DNA of 64,000 nt, from NCBI GenBank assembly GCA_963680875.1, contig OY804580.1, positions 111,727,534 through 111,791,533 of the forward strand. Direction: 5' to 3'. The number at the start of each line of letters is the position of its first letter. Position 1 is the first letter of the stretch. The notes beneath the pieces were generated by a model that worked only from the letters and a program-made list of their open reading frames with translations, had not been told where the DNA came from and searched no databases. Origin of the DNA: Bathymodiolus brooksi (taxonomy: Eukaryota; Mollusca; Bivalvia; Mytilida; Modiolidae). The position numbers and the translations under genes were made by a program. Positions 37,301 through 47,635 of the stretch are shown here, piece by piece.

Positions 37301-38100
37301 TCTCACTTTCCTGGCTTGGTACAGGCTTGGTAACGATACCCTTAAAACACAAATATATGACCTCTCACTTTCCTGGCTTGATACAGCTGAGGCTTGGTCA
37401 CTATACCCTTAAAACACAAATATATGACCTCTCACTTTCCTGGCTTGGTACAGGCTTGGCAACGATAGCCTTCAAACATAAATATATGATCTCTCACTTT
37501 CCTGGCTTGGAACAGGCTTGGTAACGATACCCTTAAAACACAAATATATGACCTCTCACTTTCCTGGCTTGATACAGCTGAGGCTTGGTAACGATACCCT
37601 TAAAACACAAATATATGATCTCTCACTTTCCTGGCTTGGTACAGGCTTGGTAACGATACCCTTAAAACACAAATATATGACCTCTCACTTTCCTGGCTTG
37701 GTACAGGCGTGGTAACGATAACGCTAAAACACAAATATATGACCTCTCACTTTCCTGGCTTGGCACAGGCTTGGTAACGATAGCCGTAAAACACAAACAT
37801 ATGACCTCTCACTTTCCTGGCATGGTACAGACTTGGTAACGATAACCCTAAAACACAAATATATGACCTCTCACTTTCCGGGCTTGGTACAGGCTTGGTA
37901 ACGATAACCCTAAAACACAAATGTATGACCTCTTACTTTCCTGGCTTGGCACAGGCTTGGTAACGATAGCCCTAAAACACAAATATATGACCTCTCACTT
38001 TCCTGGCTTGGCACAGGCTTGGCAACGATAGCTTTAAAACATAAATATATGATCTCTCACTTTCCTGGCTTGGTACAGGCTTGGCAACGATACCCTTAAA
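34330..38100. repeat. Higher-order repeat B: two 1888-bp blocks
   Basis: Landmarks repeat at exactly 1888 bp, for example AACGAAACCC at 34377 and 36265. The other marker variants (GGCCTACAGG, ACCGGTA, GTCACTATACC) show the same spacing. The two blocks look identical or nearly so, which implies a recent duplication. Block edges are approximate because flanking units are similar. The order of variants differs from higher-order repeat A. Confidence 0.9.
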
Positions 38101-38810
38101 ACACAAATATATGACCTCTCACTTTCCTGGCTTGATACAGCTGAGGCTTGGTCACTATACCCTTAAAACACAAATATATGACCTCTCACTTTCCTGGCTT
38201 GGAACAGGCTTGGCAACGATAGCCTTAAAACATAAATATATGATCTCTCACTTTCCTGGCTTGGTACAGGCTTGGTAATGATACCCTTAAAACACAAATA
38301 TATGACCTCTCACTTTCCTGGCTTGATACAGCTGAGGCTTGGTAACGATACCCTTAAAACACAAATATATGACCTCTCACTCTCCTGACTTGGTACAGGC
38401 TTGGAAACGATACCACTAAAACACAAAGATATGATCTCTCACTTTCCTGGCTTGGTACAGGCTTGGTAACGATAGCCCTAAAACACAAATGTATGACCTC
38501 TCACTTTCCTGGCTTGGTACAGGCTTGGTAACGATACCCTTAAAACACAAATATATGACCTCTGACTTTCCTGGCTTGGTACAGGCTTGGTAACGATACC
38601 CTTAAAGCACAAATATATGACCTCTCACTTTCCTGGCTTGGCACAGGCTTGTAACCGATACCCTTAAAACACAAATACCGGTATATGACCTCTCACTTTC
38701 CTGGCTTGGTACAGGCTTGGTAACGATAGCCCTAAAACACAAATGTATGACCTCTCACTCTCCTGGCTTGGTACAGGCTTGGAAACGATACCACTAAAAC
38801 ACAAATATAT

Positions 38811-39033
38811 GACCTCTCACTTTCCTGGCTTGGTAACGATACCCCTAACACACAAATATATGACCTCTCACTTTCCTGGCTTGGTAACGATACCACTAAA
38901 ACACAAATATATGACCTCTCACTTTCCTGGCTTGGTAACGATACCCCTAACACACAAATATATGACCTCTCACTTTCCTGGCTTGGTAACGATACCCCTA
39001 AAGCACAAATATATGACCTCTCACTTTCCTGGC
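38811..39033. repeat. Shortened 51-bp units at the satellite edge
   Basis: At least four consecutive units of 51 bp (TTGGTAACGA at 38830, 38881, 38932, 38983) lack the TACAGGCTTGG segment of the normal unit, as if two TTGG motifs recombined. Units alternate between CCACTAAAACAC and CCCCTAACACAC. This is the right margin of the array. Confidence 0.9.
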
Positions 39034-39116
39034 TTGGTACAGGCACTTCAATAAACAGTGGTCAGCCCTCTTAGTGAAAGATAAGGACATGCAAATGTTT
39101 TCCACATGATATTGTT

Positions 39117-39355
39117 GAACATTATACATATAATCTTCGTGACACAGAGGCTGTCATATGTATAATATTAGTTCTACTAACCCTCAAGAACGCTGTAATC
39201 TTGAACATTATACATATAATCTTCGTGACACAGAGGCTGTCATATGTATAATATTAGTTCTACTAACCCTCAAGAACGCTGTAATCTTGAACATTATACA
39301 TATAATCTTCGTGACACAGAGGTTGTCATATGTATAATATTAGTTCTATTAAAGA
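39117..39355. repeat. 86-bp tandem repeat, about 2.8 copies
   Basis: Copies start at 39117, 39203 and 39289. Each begins GAACATTATACATATAATC and includes TCTTCGTGACACAGAGG and CTACTAACCCTCAAGAACGC. The first two look identical; the third has GGTTGTC for GGCTGTC and diverges after about 67 bp. Confidence 0.93.
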
Positions 39356-40250
39356 GAGTCGATAGCCTTAACAATCATTTAAATGCATTTGTATTAGATA
39401 GTATACAAGGTCATCTTCGGACATAATAGTGAAGCAGTTCAACTTTCAACCAAAATCTAATATCCAATACCACAGGCACTAGACACTATATCATAAAATA
39501 ATTCATAGGGTTAGGGGTTATGGTGTTTAACGCCACTTTCAACAATATTTCAGCTATATCGTGTCGATCAGTTTTATTGGTGGAGGAAACCGGAGTACCC
39601 TGAGAAAAAACCACCGACCTGTCGAAATTCACTGACAATCTTTATTCCATAGTGTTGTATCGAGTACACCTTGCCCGAGTGGGATTCGAACTCACAACGT
39701 CAGTGGTGATAGGCACTGATTGCATAGGTAGTTATAAATCCAACTACACCACGACTACGAAGGACCCTACACATTTCATAAAATCAATGGTAAAAAAAAT
39801 GTCAATATGTTCATTGACATTTTTTAAACCATTAACTGTATGGAATTTTTAATGATAGTATCTACAGTGCATGTGCTAATACCATCTTTCGTCTTCTGCA
39901 CACAATTGGCAGGATACTTTTCAACAAGGTGTTGATATGTTCCGAAAACGTTTTGAATGATAAAATAAGATGATTCTTTAAAAATCCTAGATTTAATAGT
40001 TTAGTACACAGAACACGATGACGTTGTAAAAAAAATCTACAATCATATTTTTTTTTAATCTTAAAATTACGCTTACATCTAATTTTAAGATTGTCGTAAG
40101 TTTACATTTACTCATATTCACGAAAGTCTTCTTAACTATGCAAGTCATATTCTAACAAAGTTTTGCGTTACATGGTTTAGTGGTGTCAGTAATTTTAATA
40201 CATTTCCTCATAGTGTCCTGTGTTAACTTTTCCTGTGATAGTGACCATCT
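39356..40250. other. AT-rich sequence with one SINE
   Basis: Apart from the SINE at 39520-39765 I see no gene or repeat. T-runs and A-runs near 40050, and AT-rich sequence up to the start of the repeat block at about 40210. Confidence 0.4.
39520..39765 (-). mobile_element. SINE, minus strand, near full length
   Basis: Starts with the 3' tail TGGTGTTTAACGCCACTTTC, followed by TATCGTGTCGATCAG, GGTGGAGGAAACCGGAGTAC and AAACCACCGACCTG, and ends with a tRNA-like head on the minus strand (box B region GGGATTCGAACTC near 39681-39693, head near 39765). This is a family widely seen in mollusc genomes (V-SINE/RUDI-like by memory). Copies recur at 43915, 51315, 53868, 54373 and 54863. Confidence 0.75.
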
Positions 40251-41110
40251 TGGACTTTCGATCGACGCAACAAAAAACTAGAAGCTCGGCGGGCTGAGCC
40301 TGTGTCGCTCACCTTTTATTCTATTTTGAGAAAACTTTATATAGAACCTTCCATAGGTGCTTCCTACCAAATTTCAAATAATTTGGCCAAATGGTTTCAG
40401 AGAAGATTTTTTTTAATTGGACAATCACAAACAAGAATTGTCTATGGCGGCCATGTTTGTAAACGGATCGGGAATGAGCAGTCTTTATATAAGACCTTCC
40501 AGAGATGCTTCCTACCATGATTCTGTTCATTTGGCCTAGTGGTTTCAGAGAAGATGTTTAGGAAATCGACCAATCATAAACAAGAATTGCCTATGGCGAC
40601 CATGTTTGTCAACGGATCGGGACGAAATGAGCAATCTTATTAGAGGACCTTCCAGAGGTTTCCTACCAAGTTTCTGTTCATTTGGCCAAGCGGTTTCAGA
40701 GGAGAAGATTTTTAAGAAATCGACCAACCAAAAATAAGAATTGCCTATGGCGGCCATATTTTTCAACGGATCGGGACGAAATGAGGAATATTAACCTTCC
40801 AGAGATGCTTCCTACCAAGTTTCTGTTCATTTGGCCAAGCGGTTTCAGAGGAGAAGATTTTTTAGAAATCGGCGACCAACCAGAAACAAGAATTGTCTGT
40901 GGCGGCCATGTTTGTTAATCGGTCGGGAAGAAATTAGCAGTCTTTATAGAGGATCTTCCGTAGATGCTTCCTACCAAGTGTCGGTTCATTTGGTTAAGCG
41001 GTTTCAGATGAGAAGATTAAAATGTGAAAAGTTAACGGACGACATGACAGGATGACTGGCGACGGACGCCAAGTGATGGCAAAAGCTCACATTGCCTTTG
41101 GCAAAGTGAG
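40210..41110. repeat. Tandem of about five diverged 150-bp units (gtgagctaaaa repeat family)
   Basis: The motif CTTCCTACCAAGTTTCTGTT and its variants recur at about 40361, 40509, 40659, 40809 and 40967. Each is followed by TTTGGCCAAGCGGTTTCAG, an AGAAATCGACCAA segment and GGCGGCCATGTTTGT. The block ends in a short hairpin, AGCTCAC...GTGAGCT (about 41083-41113), then TAAAAA. I take it as a dispersed non-coding repeat in which an internal unit has been amplified. Confidence 0.8.
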
Positions 41111-43152
41111 CTAAAAATAGTAGGTAGCATCCAATGAGTATTCATATACCATTTGAGTTCAATCATTTTTTTTTTGGTTTCTGAGAATTTGTTTGTTTAT
41201 TTTCCCATATGGTCCTATGCAAAAACTTTGTCTTGAGTGGCCTACCATCTTGGATTTCCGATTAGAAAAATGAACTTTTTAGAGAGCCATATAAAGAACA
41301 TTCCTACCTAGGAACAATTCCATCACACGTACATTTTTTTTTAAATTTAACCCAATCAGAAAGCATTATTGGTTCTAGCAGCCATGTTAAATGTCCTCGT
41401 GAAACGAAAATCATGTATAAAGTTGATAACTACTTAAATAACCTTTAAGACAAGATTGGTTCCAATTGGGCCAGTGGTTTATGCGAAATAGATTGAAAGT
41501 TTACAGGCGACAACAGATACAAAGATATTGTCATAATGACGCACATAACCGTTTTGGATCAGGTGAGCTAAAAATGAAGCAATGAATATTTTTTTTAATT
41601 CATTTATAGTAACGAACAATCTTTGAAAGTGAGAGGACCAGTCCGGTTCAATTCTTTTAAAGAGGAGAATTCAAGAACCTTTCTAGACTATTTTGGTTAA
41701 AATTGGTCTAGTTGTTTCATAGGAGATGCCGTAAGTAAGTACTTCTGTTTTAATAATGGTGGCATTATTAGAAATTGGGCGCACCTATATTGGACACATA
41801 TCTGAAAGGGGACTACCTAAAAACCATACCATTAAAATTTAAATCATAATGGTTCTGTAGTTTTAGAGGAGTTAATTAAAATGTGAAGTTTATGACAATG
41901 ACGGGCGCAAAGTGATGGGAATAGTTCAGCTGACTCAAAGTCAGGTGAGTTAAAAGCTTTTTAGTTTTCATAGTTTCATAGGTAATACTGGATTTCTGAT
42001 TGACATATAACGTACATACTTTGAAAAACATCCAAGAATCATATAATTTCAAACCAGTCAGCTAAGTTGAATTTTGTATTAGTACCAAAATTACAACAAA
42101 TTCAGGAGATGTTCACCAAACGAGCATTTCGACAACGTTGCTTTCCATTTTTAAACAGTGATTTCAGTGATGTTGATATGCACTGTACATATAGAGGGCG
42201 TGGAAATATTGAATTTTCTGCTTGTCTCTAGAAATAGTTGCTTGTCCGTATAAAAACTTGCTTGTCCTGTTGTTTTTTTAATTGTTCACCTTGAATGAGT
42301 GTCTTGTATTATTTGAATGGTTAGATGTCTATAAGAACAAAAGAAAGGTCTTAAAAATAGGGAAACGTGTTCGTCACGTATCTTTATCATTACTAGGAAC
42401 ACTTCGTTGTGAAACCTTCTTATGTAAGCCTTATATTTCAAGGTAGTTCTTTGATGTCACAACCTATTCATCGTGTGTTTAAATTAAGTATTTGTCCATT
42501 TCCATGAAAACAACCACGATTTGAAAAATAAATTTCTAGGAAAGGAAACAACTACAAAAAGCCTGTTGAGCGGGCCAACTATTGCCAAGTAAAATGTAGA
42601 ATTATCATCGTACTCTTCAACTTGGAGACTTGCAGTTGTAGCCGTTTTCGGAACACCTTCGACGTGACCATTCCCACTTGACAACTAGAGGCTCACCTGC
42701 ACAAACTTTATCTAAAAATGACAATTGAACATTTCATAATGGTTTTGACTATGGACCAGCTCCTAATTATCCTCTTGCAGTTACAATTTCAGCAGATTCT
42801 TGTTTCAAACAAGACGAAATTGGTAAATTAAAAAAAATATCTATTTGTATTTACGATGGCCATCTTGGATGGAGTTCTGACCTATTGGCTAAGATGCAGA
42901 ATGAGAATAATTCAAGGCCTATTTTCTGACAAGTTTGCTTAAGCATGCATAATTTCCGTAATTGGTAAAAGTAAACTTAACAAAAGAACCCAGAATACAT
43001 GTTTAAGAGCTCATAATTATTCCCTTACAATAAAAATTTGAGCCAGCGTTGGTCAATATGAAAACATTTTATATTTTTTAGAAACGATCAGTACAATTTA
43101 GCATGGCGACTATCCAAGGAGAATAAAAAAGGTAAGATTATTTACTTAAATC
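41111..43152. repeat. Degenerate copies of the same dispersed repeat family
   Basis: Recurring phrases (GCCATCTTGGATTTCCGAT, CCAGTGGTTT, CAGGTGAGCTAAAAATG, GTCAGGTGAGTTAAAAG) mark several old, diverged copies, with ends near 41575 and 41955. The stretch about 42100-42850 has no clear repeat phrase and no supported gene. Confidence 0.5.
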
Positions 43153-43866
43153 ACACAGGCACTTGTTTCATTCAAAAAATATATGCCCTCTCCTCTTCCT
43201 TACTTCAAGGTAAACATCTACCCTTTTCCCCTTCCCCACTTCGCCTCAATATTTTTCGCTTATTTGTGACCCAATTATATCGTTACACTCCCGAGATATT
43301 TCTCTTTTCGACTACCACATTTAAATATATCTATGGAGCCCCCCTCAGACGAATTGGACAAGAATAGTCAGCGAACGTGGCTTAGTGAAAATTTAAGTCA
43401 TTGAAACGGATACAGCCACTTCCGGTCCGGTTTAAATTGATTTAGAAAATAATTTAAAAAAAAGTGCTTTAAAAATCAAATGTCAGTAATTTGGAGTTGA
43501 ACATATTTTTATAATCTGCATTGGAGCAATTATCTGTATTTTAAAGGCGTACTTTACATTTGAGAGGAGATGATCATGTGGCATTGTTACACATTACCTG
43601 TCTAGAGAATTCCGAATGCATATGAAAAATCCAGCGCAAACCGTTTCAATGACTGAAATTTTCACTAAGTCACGTTCGCTGACTATTCTTGTCCAATTCG
43701 TCTGAGGGGGGCCCGGTAGCTATATTTAAATGTGGTAGTCGAAAAGAAATATCTCGGGAGTGTAACGATATAATTGGGTCAGCGAAAGGATCACAAATAA
43801 GAGAAAAATATTGAAGTAAGGAAGAGGAGGGGGCATATATTTTTTGAATGAAACAAGTGCCTGTGT
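43153..43866. mobile_element. 714-bp element with long terminal inverted repeats
   Basis: Left arm 43153-43409 (257 bp) and right arm 43641-43866 (226 bp) are reverse complements with few differences. The left arm has about 30 extra bases (CATCTACCCTTTTCCCC region). Ends read ACACAGGCACTTGTTTC. The 231-bp centre is AT-rich and has no reading frame. A possible 5-bp duplication AAATC is present but offset by one base, so the class is unclear. It fits a foldback or MITE-type DNA transposon. Confidence 0.8.
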
Positions 43867-43914
43867 AAAATCAGCCTTATTTCTGTAATCGACAAAAGTA
43901 TAAACTTAACGCAA

Positions 43915-44030
43915 AAAACACCATTTTCAATAATATTTCAGTTTTATAGTGGCAGACATTTTATTGGTGGAGGAAACCGGAGAAAACCACCGACCTGCCA
44001 CATTTTATCACATAATGTTGTATCGAGTAC
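43915..44030 (-). mobile_element. SINE fragment, minus strand
   Basis: Partial copy of the SINE at 39520: CATTTTCAATAATATTTCAG, then TTATTGGTGGAGGAAACCGG, AAAACCACCGACCTG and a tail toward GTATCGAGTAC. The tRNA-like head is missing and an internal GTACCCGG segment is deleted. Confidence 0.7.
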
Positions 44031-44511
44031 ATTTGAGTTCGGACGAATCTGCTTGATTTAGAATGGGGATCACCCAAGAATATGTCCAATTCAAAGAGTA
44101 GTTTCTGATGAGATGATTTTGAATGATTATTTGCTTGCATTCGCCTTATTTCTGTAATAGGCAAATGTATATACTTGACGAAAAAACAGGGAATATATGT
44201 TGGAGTTACAGTTAAAATTTGATCCGATCTTGGCTTCAAATAAGGCTGTTTGACCCATTTAAGAATTTTCTATTTTTTGTGTGTTTTTTTTGTAATGGAT
44301 TCGATCATCTATTAGTTACGATTTAGAAAGGGAACCATTTAACGAATATTACTGCCAGGTTTGATTAAAATTGAAGGAGTAGTTTCAGAGAAGATAGTTT
44401 TAATGATTATTTTCTTAAATAAGTCTTATTTCAGTAATTTTCGAAAATCTGCAAAAGTATAATCTTGATGAAAACCCTAGGAATATGTGCCCCTATAGTT
44501 GACATTTGAGC
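44031..44511. repeat. Further degenerate copies of the gtgagctaaaa-type repeat
   Basis: Phrases such as GTTTCTGATGAGATGATTTT and GTAGTTTCAGAGAAGATAG plus TATTTCTGTAATAGGCAAA match the repeat units to the left. No gene seen. Confidence 0.45.
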
Positions 44512-44519
44512 CAACTATG

Positions 44520-44868
44520 CAGTGCCGGATTTAGATAAAGAGAGGCCCTAGGCTAATCCATTTGTGAGGCCCCTCCCTCCCAATCCCCCACCTTCATGAC
44601 TGGAGGAGGATGGAAGTGTGTTTAATCAACTTCAATAAAGGCGAATGTGATGAGGGGTGTTTAAAATTCTACAATATTCTGAAATGGAGTGCAACTGTGT
44701 AAGGAAAATTACTGAAGAGTTGCTTAGAAAGTACAGTACGTTATGACAGCATAAGTGTGAAAGTCCTAATAATATTGCTAAAAATAATATACACCTTGGC
44801 CGGAGGCCTCCTTAATTTTGAGGCCCTAGGCTTCAGCCTATCGAACCTATAGGTAAATCCGGCACTTG
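44520..44868. mobile_element. Non-autonomous hAT-type MITE with 8-bp target duplication
   Basis: A 349-bp element starting CAGTGCCGGATTTA and ending TAAATCCGGCACTTG, an imperfect terminal inverted repeat. It is flanked on both sides by CAACTATG (44512-44519 and 44869-44876). An 8-bp duplication and CAGTG-type ends fit the hAT superfamily. Subterminal AGGCCCTAGGCT motifs occur at both ends in inverted orientation. No transposase is encoded. Confidence 0.88.
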
Positions 44869-44876
44869 CAACTATG

Positions 44877-45514
44877 TCTTCAAATAAAGTTACTTTGGCC
44901 CATTTACGAATGTTCTATTTTCAGTAATAGCGGCCATCTTGGAGTGTCTGGATCCGATACAATGTAGAATTGCGATCATCCAAGACATTTTCTTGCCGAA
45001 AAGAGACTACAGAGCAAGCCAAGAGATCCTTGTAAGAGTCGGATGTGGCAATTCCACACCCCTGCAATGACAATGATTGAAGCAATGAGTTTACAAATAC
45101 TTGCATGGTTCTTTGGACCATGCCTTACTGGTCATGAGTTTGTACTCATATCTGAAGAGACAGCCAATCAAAATAATCTTTGCTGTGATTGGACAATCAT
45201 ACTCGTACGTTTTATGACTGAAGGCCAGAAGGGCTAAAAACTGAAAGAATATAAATTTTTTATTTATTAATTTAAATGGCTGATAAAATAACAATCAATA
45301 AGAAGTTGACAGTATTCATATTTGTCAGAAACCGTTCTGAAAGTTCAGTATAAAACATTCCTTAGGCCACACCAAAAACAAAAAATTCTGTCAATTGTTT
45401 AAGCATAAGTAAAAATACTAGTATGAACATATTGTTTTAATTTCAGGAAAAAAATTGATCAACTGTCTTAAAGAAACCTATCATAGCCCTATTTTACCAG
45501 TACAGACTATAATC
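44877..45514. other. Old dispersed repeat and AT-rich sequence
   Basis: 44877-45240 resumes the older dispersed repeat into which the MITE inserted (GTTACTTTGGCCC, GCGGCCATCTTGG) and includes inverted CCAATCA/TGATTGG motifs near 45165-45193. The rest to 45514 is AT-rich and has no recognisable content. Confidence 0.4.
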
Positions 45515-47110
45515 TCAGGAATCAATTCGGGACATCATAATCTACCTACATATGAAATGTCGTTGAAATCAGACATTGTTGAATTTGTGCGGTATTGTGT
45601 TTCGGCCATTTCGAAAATGACGTCCGGTAGAAATTTTTCAATGTCGGGACATCATTATCTACCCACATTTCAAATTTTGATGATATCGGACAATGTTGAA
45701 TTTTTGCGGCCATTTTGACAATGGCGACCGCTAGAAATTTTTCGCACCACACACCAGAGCTACAAATGAGATAGGTTGTACCACACCAGAGCTACAAATG
45801 GGATAGGTTGTACCACACACCAGAGCTACAAATGGGATAGGTTGTACCACACACCAGAGCTACAAATGGGAGATTGTACCACACACCAGAGCTACAAATG
45901 GGAGATTGTACCACACACCAGGGCTACAAATGGGATAGGTTGTACCACACATCAGAGCTACAAATGGGATAGGTTGTACGACACACCAGAGCTACAAATG
46001 GGATAGGTTGCACCACACACCCGAGCTACAAATGGGATAGGTTGTACCACACACCAGAGCTACAAATGGGATAGGTTGTACCACACACCAGCTACAAATG
46101 GGATAGGTTGTACCGCACATCAGAGCTACAAATGGGTTAAATTATACTAAAACAAGATATCATTATAATCAAGATATGATTATAATTTAGAACTACAAAT
46201 TATAATCTAACGAATATGAAGTCTCAAGTCTCCCAAACCGGCCACTGACAACAGGATTAAAAAATAAATCAAAAGCTACCTTTGAAATCGAACAATGCTG
46301 AATTTTTGCGGTATTGTGGTGGCCATTTTGAAAATGGAGACCGGTAGAAATTGTTCGATGTCAGGAATCAATTCGGGACACCATAATCTACCTACATATG
46401 AAATGTCGTTGAAATCGGACATTGTTGAATTTGTGCGGTATTGTGGCGGCCATTTTGAAAATGGTGACCTGTAGAAATTTTTCAATGTCGGGACATCATT
46501 ATCTACCCACATTTCAAATTTTGATGATATCGGAAAATGTTGAATTTTTGCGGCCATTTTGAAAATGGCGACCGCTAGAAATTTTTCAATGTCGGGAATA
46601 AATTCGGGACATCATAATCTACCCACATATGAAATGTCGTTGAAATCGGACAATGTTGAATTTGTGCGGTATTGTGGCGGCCATTTTGAAAATGGCGACC
46701 ACTAAATTTTTTTCAATGTCGGGAATAAATTCGGGACATCATAATCTACCCACATATGAAATGTCGTTGAAATCGGACAATGTTGAATTTGTGCGGTATT
46801 GTGGCGGCCATTTTGAAAATGGCGACCGCTAGAAATTTTTCAATGTCGGGAATCTATTCGGGACATCATAATTACCCACATATCAAATTTAGATGATATC
46901 GGACAATGTTGAATTTTTGCGGTATTGTGACGGCCATTTTGAAAATGGCGATTGGTAGAAATTTTTCAATGTGGGGAATCAATTCGGGACATCATTATCT
47001 ACCCACATATCAAATTTTGATGATATCGGACAATGTTGAATTTTTACCTCCCATTTTTTATGCCGTGTTTTGGAGGCCATTTTGAAAATGGCAGACATCT
47101 CGAAAATTTG
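45515..47110. repeat. 127-bp satellite, interrupted
   Basis: Units contain GGCCATTTTGAAAATGGCGA (a short palindrome CCATTTTGAAAATGG), TAGAAATTTTTCAATGTCGG, ATTCGGGACATCATAATCTA and CATATGAAATGTCGTTGAAA. The palindrome occurs at 46321, 46448, 46552, 46679, 46806, 46932 and 47075, spacings mostly 126-127 bp. Two earlier units lie at 45515-45743, and a 36-bp array separates them from the rest (46277-47110). Confidence 0.88.
45744..46135. repeat. 36-bp minisatellite, about 11 copies
   Basis: Units read ACCAGAGCTACAAATGGGAT followed by AGGTTGTACCACACAC; two are 32 bp (GGGAGATTG). Placed between units of the 127-bp satellite, followed by 140 bp of AT-rich unrelated sequence. Confidence 0.93.
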
Positions 47111-47457
47111 AAAACGCAGAATTGCTCCACTAATGGTGACCTATCACTATGTCAAATCTTATGTCTCTATCATTATCCATTTAGAAGTTATCAACATTGT
47201 ACGAAATTTCAACTTTCCCATAGGATTCTATAGTAACCCCCACACCCTTTGAACCCCTCAAAATATGATTTTGACCCCCTTTACCACAAAGCTGAAAACT
47301 TTAGGACCAACTAGAAACATATATCTATAAGTTTCATGAAATTCTGTCCAGTAGTTCCCGAGATCTGCCGTGGACAAGTTCATGTGCCACGGAAAGAAAG
47401 AAAGGAGGAGAATAATAATAATAATAAAAAACGGAGCAAAAACAATAAGTATCCAAA

Positions 47458-47635
47458 GGGTACCTGTAAAGTGCGAAACGAAATAGAAACGAAACCGAAC
47501 GAAACGAAACGAAATCAAACAAAACGAAACGAAACCGGACGAAACGAAACGAAACCGATCGAAACGAAATGTAACGAAACGAAACGAATTGTATCGAAAA
47601 AAAACCGAAACGAAACGGAATGTAACGAAAAAAAA
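47458..47635. repeat. GAAAC-rich foldback half (TIR GGGTACCTGTAAAGTGCG)
   Basis: Begins GGGTACCTGTAAAGTGCGAA and continues as (CGAAA)n with ACCGA and ATGTA interruptions. It shares its start with the complete foldback at 51091-51223 but lacks the reverse arm. Reading frames across it are low-complexity artefacts. Confidence 0.8.

Larger units (their letters stand above)
18957..39046. repeat. 20-kb satellite array of 62-bp units
   Basis: More than 300 head-to-tail units of about 62 bp. Each unit contains CTCTCACTTTCCTGGCTTGG, TACAGGCTTGGTAACGATAC, and CCTAAAACACAAATATATGAC. A 67-bp variant has CTGAG inserted (TACAGCTGAGGCTTGG), and another carries an ACCGGTA insertion (near 34518, 36412 and 38674). 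The first part is dominated by a CTCTCCTGGTGTGG variant, the rest by CTTTCCTGGCTTGG. Variants recur in long ordered blocks. All reading frames in this region, on both strands, are 60-112 codons long, repeat with the array and show no sign of selection. Confidence 0.98.

Noticed and set aside
18957..39046. Dozens of 60-112-codon reading frames on both strands across the 20-kb array
   Set aside because: They repeat with the 62-bp unit, occur on both strands at once, and change frame at indels; they are by-products of a stop-poor satellite.
18957..39046. Possible CRISPR-like array
   Set aside because: Units are contiguous with no unique spacers, repeats are too long and variable, no cas genes, and the DNA is eukaryotic.
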